A stretch of DNA of 64,000 nt, from positions 1-64,000 of the forward strand of contig RWJK01001978.1 of assembly GCA_004335835.1 (NCBI GenBank). The letters run 5' to 3'. A program made the position numbers and the translations under genes. Positions 55,696 to 64,000 of this stretch are shown here, one piece after another. Numbering within the stretch: position 1 is the first letter of the stretch; each line of letters begins with the position of its first letter. The DNA comes from Scenedesmus sp. ARA3. Taxonomy: Eukaryota; Chlorophyta; Chlorophyceae; Sphaeropleales; Scenedesmaceae. The notes under the pieces were generated by a model that saw nothing but the letters and a program-made list of their open reading frames with translations, was not told the origin of the DNA and searched no databases.

Positions 55696-58651
55696 TGTGC
55701 GAGAGATCGGGGTCCTGTCTCAAGCGCTACCACAGCATGGTGTTCTCTGTTTCTGCAAAATGTCGCCAGCGGATGCACGCATACAAAACGTGTACGGAGT
55801 ATTGTCTAAAAGTGTGAGCTGTCAACTGTGTCAGTAACACATGCCTGACAAAGGCACTACTGCTACTGCTAAGCACTGTGTCAAGATACGCTGATACGTT
55901 GGCAAAGCGTCCCTCCCACTCCTCTGGCTGCACCGCATGTTCAGAAAGCCGTCCGCCTGTTGGCAAGAAAGCCACCACAAGATACAAGCACTCAAGTGTA
56001 AGACTCCACTCAAGCAGAAGCTGTCTGCACTGCACAGTCCAATGATGCTGAGCTGACAAGCCCAACTTCCTCTGGTGGATGGCAGTGGGATCATGGATCG
56101 CGCTATTGTGCAGCAGAGAGCCACATTCCTCTACGACACATGCAGGTGCACAGTCCGTCACAAACTGCCACTTGTCACATGATACCATCAAGGTGGCAGC
56201 GTGGGCGGCTGTGAAATCCAAGGCCTAGCTTGCTAGCTGTCTGAGCAGCTGCTGGAGCAGCTTCCCAAGGATGCCTGCAACAATGCCAACAAATCAGTTT
56301 GCTTGTAGCCACGCCCACCACTGGTTATAACACTGTTTAAATAACATAGCCATCCCGCCACCCTAAGCAGCTGCCAAGCGCCCCGCAGCCCTCCCCTCAA
56401 AGTAGGCTAAGCTACACCATGCGTAATGTTATGGTTTTCGGTAAACCACACGCTGGCCTGCTCACGCGCTGCCCAGCAGCATGCTGCCACCCAGTTGCGA
56501 AAAAAAAAAACATTTTGCAAGCAGCAGCTCAGTACTCTGCTGCACACAGCACCAACCTTCCAAAAGCAAACATGCACATTGTAAGTAGGTGCAGCCAACA
56601 ACAATGGCCCTGCACACCGACCGAAGTGTGTGCAGCCCATTTTCCGCCGCGCTAGCATGCCATGAGCACGCACACATGCATGCCGACCCCACATGCTCAC
56701 ATCAGGCTTGACTGATTGCTTCAAACTAGCTTGCCATTGCTGCACACAGCCCTTGTGGTGCGAGAAAGCACCGCTGATTTGGCGCGCCGTGCCTGCACCT
56801 CTGAACAAAGCCAGCCCGAGCACAAGCAACTGCAGTGCGCCAGAGACAGATGCGCAATGCGGCATGGACAATGCATCAGCTACCTGACTCGACACCATGG
56901 CGCCGACATGTTGCGCCTGCTGCTGCTTGGTTGGCGCTGCTTCTGTGCCGCTTTGTTGAGGCTGCATGCGCTGTAGAAAAGAGCAGACAGTGCTCGCCTC
57001 GCTCCCATTGTATGCAGCCCGAAGCATGGCACAGGCACACGCCACCCGCATGCAACACGCACAACACTCGGCGAAGCACAAATACAGCAGTTGTATGTTG
57101 ATCTGCTAACAGCATATGAGATGGCTCGCGCGACACGCATACCCGCAGCGCAGCAACTTACGCGCTGCGGCAAACACGCAACACAGTTTGCGCAGAGATC
57201 GCCTTGCGCAACCAGCCACACCGCAGATGAAAGCACAGCACGAGCAACCACAGAGCAACAACGCAACTCCATGATAATAAGTCTTGGCTGCACATGCAGC
57301 GCGCAAGAGGCGATTACTGAAGGTGCTGCTACCAAAGTGTTGCAGAAGAGAGGCAGACCACGCACCACGCACGCGTGCACCTAAACCCCATCATCAACCT
57401 AAGCTGTATGCGGCTGCAAGTTCAACATGTGTGGCATCAACACCCGCGCACGCATGCCGCTGGACACGAACCTAGCTCAACGCCTGGGGATTGGTCTGCT
57501 GAACAAGTGCTGCCAGTGAATCCACAGCCGCGCCGGGGCGGCTGCTCACACCCACGCAAGAATGCACAAGCAATACAGTCTTACCCTTCATGTGACTCCA
57601 CAACCGCGCTGCCATTACTTAGTGAACAGACAGAACTCGCCCCTCAATGGCCGATCGCGCTGCGTTGCACATAAGTAACAACCACGGCACATGCACAACA
57701 ACCTGGGTACACTAACTGACACCCTCACAGGGTTAGTTACAGCAACAGCAGGCAGGGAAGTAATGCAATGGCACCTCTCAACTCGTGGCTGCATTTCCTG
57801 ATGGGTTGTATACAAATCACACGACAACACGCAGCAGCCAGAGCCACTGCCTACTCCACGCATAATTACTGCCACACCTCAGCTTCCCCTTTCCCCTTCA
57901 CAAGCAATGCCTGCGGCGCAAAGGGTTCAACACACATCCATCACGCCACGCCACAATGCATGCACCATACATACCACAACACACCAATTGGGCAGCTGTG
58001 TCAAGTCCTAAAGTGTTGACAGAGCTGAGTCGCACAATCCTACGCGCAGGCTGGGCAGCTGTGCTGCTGCCGCGGGTCAACGCACCAAGCCTGAGGCACA
58101 GGAAGTGGGTGGTGGAGCGCAACGCTCCCGACAAAGTCCGGGCGGTGGCGCATGCTGCTAAGGGGTTTGTGGTTTTGTTGACGGTGCCTCCAGGACAGGC
58201 GTCTGGGTGTCTAGAAGCGCAGGCCATGACATCGCCTAACGGTAGCAACCAACCTGCGGCAGACCCCACAACAGCAGCAGAAAGGGTGAGTCAGTAGACC
58301 CAACAGGGCGCGGGCAGGAAACCACAAGCCATGCATGCATGCACAGCTTCAAAATGAGTAATCCCTGCAAGGCCGCACACCAGGTCGCTGCAACACCACC
58401 TGCCCTGCGTTGAACAGCTAGCACTGCGCGCACTGCTACAGTGAAACACATCTGTCCCAGATAACTGCTGCAGGGGAGTTGGCCATCTGCAGTACGTTAC
58501 ACAAGCGCCTCCCAGCTTGTACACCTCCTGCGCACTGGCAGCACCAAAAGCAGGGCTGCGTTGCGGCAACACAGAGTCGCGCTGCAAGTGTTGCAACAGT
58601 CACCACCTCACCTCTAGCGGCCTCTACTGTAGCAGCAACAACAACTGCTGC
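55696..58651. other. 3-kb region with possible but unresolved exons
   Basis: It should hold the Deg8 promoter and the 3' UTR of the Gln-rich gene. Possible coding pieces on the minus strand are: a stretch ending QQTNPQALS-stop near 57470; an exon-like block at 56986-56882 between a strong acceptor (CTTTTCTACAG) and a donor (AGTCAG|GTAGCT); a terminal block ILGKLLQQLLRQLAS-stop at about 56272-56225 after an acceptor (TTGTTGCAG); and an ORF at 55727-56221. On the plus strand, the ORF 57956-58297 has reasonable composition and an AAAGG|GTGAGT donor near 58287. I could not join any of these into a consistent gene or find a family. Confidence 0.35.
58497..58501 (-). terminator. Putative poly(A) signal TGTAA of the Gln-rich gene
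   Basis: TGTAA on the minus strand, about 150 nt past the stop at 58652. Confidence 0.5.
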
Positions 58652-61600
58652 TCAGTCGTCCTGGCTGTCTGCGTCCCATGCGCTGCTGGCGTTGTCTGCC
58701 TCGCGCCACGCAGCGTCAGCCTTGCCGGAGCGCCCTTCCTCGGTCGTCTGCAGCAGCAGCCGACAGCCAGAGCACACGTCATGCTCAACACGTGCATGGT
58801 TGACCGTTGACCGGTGTTACAACCGGCAAGGAATACATCCGCAGCATGCACTCATCGCTCATGATACAACGGGGCAGAAGCAGCAGGCAGCCACACCCAC
58901 AACAAACAGCACATCACAGCTGCAAGGCGACGCAAAATGACCTCAACTCCCCCTGCTGCTGCATATGCACGCGCTGCAGCGGCTGTGCCCAGCGGCTGTG
59001 AACTGCTTGCAGGACAGCAGCAGGTGTACTGTGTGCAGGACAGCAACAGTTGTACATTACAGGACACCAGCCGCGTACCTGGCGCGTGCGGCCCGCCATC
59101 TTTGCATGCGCATGTGCGCGCTGGCGCGTCGTCTGGATCGCTGCCAGCACCAGATCAGCTGCATTGCCGTTGCGCCGGCTGCCGCTGCTGCTGCTGCCAC
59201 TGCCGGCAGCAGCAGCAGTGGCGTAGGAGGGTGGTGGTGGTGCGGCTGGGTTGTGCGTCACGGCAGCCGCGTACGAGGCGGTGTGTGTGCGCAGCGCAGT
59301 GCGGGGCGACTGATCTGTCGCCGGAGCATCACCTGTGGTGCTGTACACTGCAGCATGAAAGGCAGAAGTAGCCGGGCGGGCAGAGCAGGCAGGTCAGCAG
59401 GGCAACCATACTATGAATCAGCGGTGCTAGCCAAAGCTGTGCGAGCAGCAGTGCTGGAGCGCACCTTGCAGGAAACAACTACGGCAGCAGCAGTAGCAGC
59501 ACTATGCTGCACCGCCACACCGCCACACCAACACTGCACTATGCCAGTGACGTAGCAACAACCCAAGATGCAAGCAACTCCACTACCCTCCAGCCACCAG
59601 CGCCACCTCCCACCTTCTGCATCGCCTCCGCTGTCAGACCTCGTAGTTGTGGCCTGCTTGCGCAGCTGACCAATCACGTTGCTGAACAAGCTACTACTGC
59701 CAAAGCGCGGCCCGCTGCTGCCTGCAGCAGCCTCACACCCGCCTTGCTGGCTGCCGCTGCCCTCCCTAGCTAGCTCCAGCTCCCTGTCCCTGCTGTCCTT
59801 CTCTCTACCCTCAAACCCAACAACAGCAGCAGCTCCATCATGGCGCTCAGCACCGCCTGTCCTCCAGAACGAGCCGCTGTCCTGCTGCGGCAGATTCTCC
59901 GCATAGTAGTTGCTGCTGCTGTTGAGGGAGCTGCTGCGGGAGGGCGGCGCAGCAGGGCCAGCACCCAGCGCTGCCATCACAGCAGCCTGCGTTTCCTCAA
60001 CACTCGGCAGCTGCAGATGCCCGGAGCCGCTGCGCGCAGGCGCCAGCTGGCCACCTTTGTGCATGCCAGCTGCCTGTGGGCTGCTGGTGTTGCTGGCCTG
60101 GTGGCTGTGCAGCAGCTGCTGCTGCTGCGGAGCCATGGGGCTCGCCCCCCTCCTCGCAGCAGGAGCAGCACCAGCAGCAGCAGCAGACTTTGCCGACCGT
60201 GGCGGCGCCACAGTGCAGAACGGCTTCAGGCCCTGCACTGCAGCGAGCGCAGCAGCGGCAGCAGACGCCGCTGCCTCCTTTGCCATAGCCTGCTTCCCAT
60301 GCGGCACCTCCCCAGGAGCTGGCCATGCAGCAGCATCCCATTCGTCCTGCTGCTCTTGCTTTGGCCTTGGCCCGCCGCCGAGCTGCTTCAAGAAAGCAGC
60401 ATGCGACGTGGGCTGGGGCCCCGCAGCCTCCCCTGCCTCATATTCATCCAGCCTGCTGCCATGTGCGGTATGCGCAGCAGCGCGCAGGTGCTGCGACGGC
60501 TGCGGGCCAGCCCCCATCGCCATGCGCCTGCTGCCATGTGCTGGCGAGCGCTCCCGGTAGCGCTCCGCGCTGTGAGCAGCGGGGCTGGCAGGGGCCGCAT
60601 GCTCCTCCGCTAGCAGCTGCTGCTGCTGCCACGTCATGCCGGGCCCACCTTCTGCAGCATCAACCTCCCTGCTGCTTGCGCGGCGCGGCTGCTGCGCAGA
60701 TGCAGCGCCAGCAGCATACCTGCTGCTGCGCCTGCCCCGCTCCTCTCCACCCTCCTCCCAATCTTCTTCATAGTCTCCAACAGCAGGCCCACGCATGCTG
60801 CCAGGCGCAGCAGCAGCAGCAGCAGCGCCATGCGCGTAGCCGTGCCTGCCCCTGCCAGGCGGCATGCTGCGGCCGCGGCCACGCTGCCAGCCGGCCTCCC
60901 CGCGGTCAAACCCGCGGTCAAACCCTCGGTCAAACCTGCGGTCAACCTCCTCCTCTGCTGCTGCGTAGCCGCCAGGCCCCGGCCAATCGTCCTCCCTAGA
61001 GCTGACTGTCCTGCCAGGAGGGCTGCTGCCGCGGCGCCACTGCTGCTGCTGCTGCGCCGCGCCGGCGCCGCGGCCGACGCCGCCTCTGCCATAGTGCGGC
61101 GCAAAGCGCGGCTCCTCTTCAGCTGCTGCTGGCCAGCTGTCGTGGTTGTGGCTGTGCTCGTAGCTGTGCTCATACTCGCTGCGGGGCCTGCCGCCCTCAG
61201 CGCCAGAGTTCCAGCGCTCCAGGGGCCTGCCTCTTGCCTCACCAGCACCCCACCTGTCACGGCCGCGCTCGGCCCATCCATGCTCGCCGCCCCTGGCTGA
61301 ATGCGGCTCACCACCCCACTCATCATACTGGCCAGGCCCTGCTGCTGGCACTGGCTCAAAGCCCGGAGGCACACGCTGGCTGCCCTGCCGCTGCAGCGGC
61401 CTGCCATAGCCCTCCCCATGCTCTGCCGCCGCTGCTGCTGCTGCTGCGTTGCTGCTGGCGTGCTCCAAGCCATGCGGGCGGTGCGGTGGCGGCGGCGGGG
61501 GTGGCACCGGCGCGGCCTGCTTTGCTGCTGCCTGCTCTAGCAGGAAACGGATCTTGCTGCGCCCTGCATCCTCACCCTCATGCTGCTGCTGCTGATGCTG

Positions 61601-64000
61601 TGGTGGTGGGGGAGGGGGTGGGGGTGGCGGCCATGCAGCCTCCCTGCCCGCTGCTTCCCTGTACTCGTCCCCGCCGCTGCTGCTGCGCGGGCCGCCGTCG
61701 CTGTGCACGATACGCAGGTGCGGCGGCAGCAGCTGCTGCTGCGCCAAGATGCGCTGCTCCTGCTCAGACAGCGGAGCAGCAGCAGGCAGCTCGCTGCTGG
61801 CACGCCTCCAGGGTGCAGCAGCAGCGCCCCTGTTGCTGAAGCCTGGTGGTGGGCTGCCGCTGCGGTCGCGCGCATGCGGGTGCTGATACGCGCCAGAGTT
61901 CTGCTGTTGCAGCGCCGCAGATGCAGATGAGGATGCGAGCGGGGAGGTTGCTGCGTTGTTGGGGTAGCCGCTGCTGCTGCCGCTGCTCACGCGCGGCTGC
62001 GTTGCACCTGCCGACCGGGCTGTGTTGTCGCCAGAGGTGCGCCGCAAGCTAGGCGGTATGTACTTGCCGGACCGCTCGCTGCTGTCCTGCTGCTGCTGTG
62101 CATCATCCTCGCCGCGCTGTGCGCTGCTGCTGCTGCTGGGGGCCCAAGGATTAACAGATACAGCGCCGCTGTGGCCTCCTGCACTCACCCCACCCGCAGG
62201 CCCCGCTTCATAGTCACCTAGCAGGCCGGCCAAGCCCTGCTGCTGCTGCTGCTGGTGGCGTGTGGGGCTGCCAGTGCCGTCCAAGAAGTCGAACAGGTCG
62301 GCAGGCAGCATTGACGAGTACTCGTCACCCTCGCTGCCTGGCTCAGCAGGCCCGGCAGGAGCAGTAGATGTAGCAGGCTGCTGCTGCTGCTGCTGCTGCA
62401 AGTCTTGGCTGCTGCTGTTGGCAGCTAGCTGCGCCGTGCCCTCGGCTGCAGCAGGAGCAGGGCTAGGGGCCTTTGCTGCATCAGCCGCAGCTTTGCCAGC
62501 AGCCAGCTGCTGCAGCCATACGTGCTGCGGCTGCGGCGGCGCGGCTGCTGCTGCCTGCGCGGCCGGCGCCTGTGCCTGCTGCTGCTCCTGGGCTTGCTGC
62601 AGCTGCTGCTGCTCTTGGGCCTGCTGCTGCGTCATACCCAGCATGCGCTTCAGCGCCTGCAGCTGCTGCTCAGGGCTCATGCCTAATGCTGCAAGCTCAG
62701 ACATGAGCATGGCCATGATCTCCTGCTGCTGCTGCTCCGATAGCTGCTGCAGCTTCGGCGCCTGCTGCTGCTGCTGCTGCTGCTGCGGCGGCGGCGCTGC
62801 TTCCTGCTGCTTGTCTTGCGCCTTGGGCTCAACAACAACAGCAGGGTCGATAAAGGACATGCCGAATGGATTGAACAGCTTGGCACCATCAGCACTGGGG
62901 CCTGCTGCAGCAGCAGTGCCTGCTGCATTGAGGGCTGCTGCTGCTGATGATGAGCCAGCTGCAGCTGCCTCGTTGCGTGTGCCCTCAGCAGCATTGGCAG
63001 TGCCAGTGGTGAGCGGCTGCGAGGCAGGCTGGGCACTCACTGCCTGCTGCTGCTGCTGCTGCAGGAGCTGCTGCTGCAGGAGCTGCTGCAGCAAGGCGTC
63101 ATTGACAGCGGGCTGAGATGCAGCCTGCTGCTGCTGCTGCTGCTGCTGCATCTGCTGCTGCGCCTGCAGCACAGCTTGCTTGGCCAGCAGCTGCTGCTGC
63201 TGGCGTTGCTGCTCTGCTGCATCGCCTGCGCCAGGCATTGCCAGGCCGCCAGCTGCAGCAGCAGCAGCAGCAGGACCCTGCTGCGCCTGCAACGCATTGC
63301 GCTGCATCTGCAGCTGCTGTGCCAGCAGCTGCTGCTGCTGCTGGTGCTGTTGCTGCTGCTGCAGGCGAGCCAGCTGCTCTCGTAGGCCCTGCTGAGCCAG
63401 CTGCTGCTGTTGCTGCTGCTGTTGCTGCAGGCGCTGCTGTTGTTGCTGTTGCTGTTGCTGCATCAGCAGCTGCTGCTGTTTCTGGGCTTGCAGTTGCGCC
63501 TGCGCCTGTGCAAGCAGCTTCTGCTGCTGCTGCTGCTGTTGCTGCTGCTGCGCCAGCAGCTGCTGCTGCTGGGCTTGAGCCAGCATCTGCTGCTGCTGCT
63601 GCTGTGCAAGCGTAACACCTGCTGGCATACTCTGCATCCTCATCACACCTGGCACTCCTGCCAGCCCAGCAGACGTAGCCATCTGCCCAGCAGTAGCTTG
63701 CAAGCTGTGCTGCTGCTGCAGGCTGCCAGGCAGGCCTGATCCAGCCAGCACCTGCATCAGCTGGCTGCTTGGAGGCATGCCAACCTGCGCAAACCCTGCC
63801 TGCTGCCGCAGGCGCTGCTGCTGTGCAAGCTGCTGCTGCTGCAGGAAGCCGAGTGCACGCTGCCCACCTTGGTTCTGCTGCTGCTGCGCTGTCAGGAGGC
63901 TGGCCAATGCTGCTGGGCCTTGCAGCTGCTGCAGGCCTGGCGGAGCCTTGGCAGCAGCAGCAGCAGCGGTGTCACCCGCCACAGCAGGCAGTGCTGCTGC
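58652..64000 (-). CDS. Very large Gln-rich low-complexity protein, 5' end beyond the window
   Basis: Minus-strand exons: 64000-59614 (partial), 59332-59079 and 58747-58652. They are in phase and give at least 1578 residues. The N-terminal third visible is dominated by Gln tracts with Ala/Leu/Met. The middle has Ser/Gly/Pro-rich stretches with SGKYIPPSLRR, LPPHLRIVHSDGGPR and RIRFLLEQAAAKQ-like short motifs, then an Arg/Gly-rich region (RGRGRSMPPGRGRHG, repeated RGFDRGFDRGFDRG). Near the C-terminus is HAAFLKQLGGGPRPKQ, and the last exon gives TTEEGRSGKADAAWREAD ending in DSQDD. RGG and Gln-rich composition suggest an RNA-binding or condensate-forming protein, possibly a translation or mRNA-decay factor; this is inference. 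No catalytic domain is visible. No Met suits as the start inside the window, so the 5' end lies beyond base 64000. Confidence 0.75.

Noticed and set aside
55727..56221. 164-aa ORF on the minus strand upstream of Deg8
   Set aside because: It ends only 31 bp before the Deg8 start codon, leaving no room for a 3' UTR and promoter, and its codon use is less G/C-ending than the firm exons. Kept only as part of the unresolved region.
56225..56272. Stop-codon readthrough or TAG recoding to join ILGKLLQQLLRQLAS to the following ORF
   Set aside because: The TAG can serve as a splice acceptor (AAGCTAG|GCC) and the other nuclear genes here use TAG/TGA/TAA normally, so recoding is not needed.
59840..63739. 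Plus-strand Ala/Leu/Cys-rich ORFs opposite the Gln-rich gene
   Set aside because: Same repeat effect. The minus frame runs uninterrupted for 4.4 kb and splices in phase to two further exons, which the antisense frames do not.

Overview
The window looks like nuclear DNA of a green alga, most likely a chlorophycean of the Scenedesmus/Tetradesmus type. This is inferred from the dense intron content, the very frequent CAG/CTG trinucleotide tracts, TGTAA motifs shortly after several stop codons (the usual chlorophyte poly(A) signal), Gln/Ala/Ser-rich low-complexity protein segments, and plastid or green-lineage proteins (a Deg8-like lumenal protease and a PPR-SmR-cyclin protein). There is no prokaryotic operon structure, tRNA, rRNA, CRISPR array or recognisable transposon ORF.

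I rebuilt gene models by hand from splice signals, reading phase and protein family. In most models every intron closes in phase and the total length is a whole number of codons. From left to right they are: a secreted Cys-rich/LRR protein (193-3357, -); a DTW-domain tRNA-uridine aminocarboxypropyltransferase (4392-7953, -), divergent from an intronless Dph6-like diphthine-ammonia ligase (8290-9225, +); a secreted Gln/Pro/Ala-rich protein of unknown function (9990-12277, +); a membrane-anchored cupin (13113-14984, +); a PP2C phosphatase with a long low-complexity N-terminus (15583-18827, +); a macrophage-migration-inhibitory-factor/tautomerase homologue (20271-21891, +); a PPR-SmR-cyclin fusion (24479-29394, -); COPII coat subunit Sec24 (30998-39104, -); a YdfG-type short-chain dehydrogenase (41288-44874, +); a PP2A B''-like EF-hand protein (47737-50817, -); a Deg8-like protease (51321-55695, -); and the 3' part of a very Gln-rich protein that runs off the right edge (58652-64000, -).

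These are mostly unrelated housekeeping genes rather than one pathway. The nearest thing to a functional pair is the divergent DTW/Dph6 couple, since both families modify the translation apparatus. The most unusual features are a six-copy 33-bp repeat that multiplies the 5' splice site of a DTW exon, a 24-nt microexon in the zinc-ribbon part of that gene, a PPR-SmR-cyclin protein whose repeats give a readable RNA-target prediction, CTG tracts abutting many splice acceptors, and GC-AG introns. Long spacers (about 22-24.5, 29.4-31, 39.1-41.3, 44.9-47.7 and 55.7-58.6 kb) hold no gene I can support; the last may contain an unresolved one.
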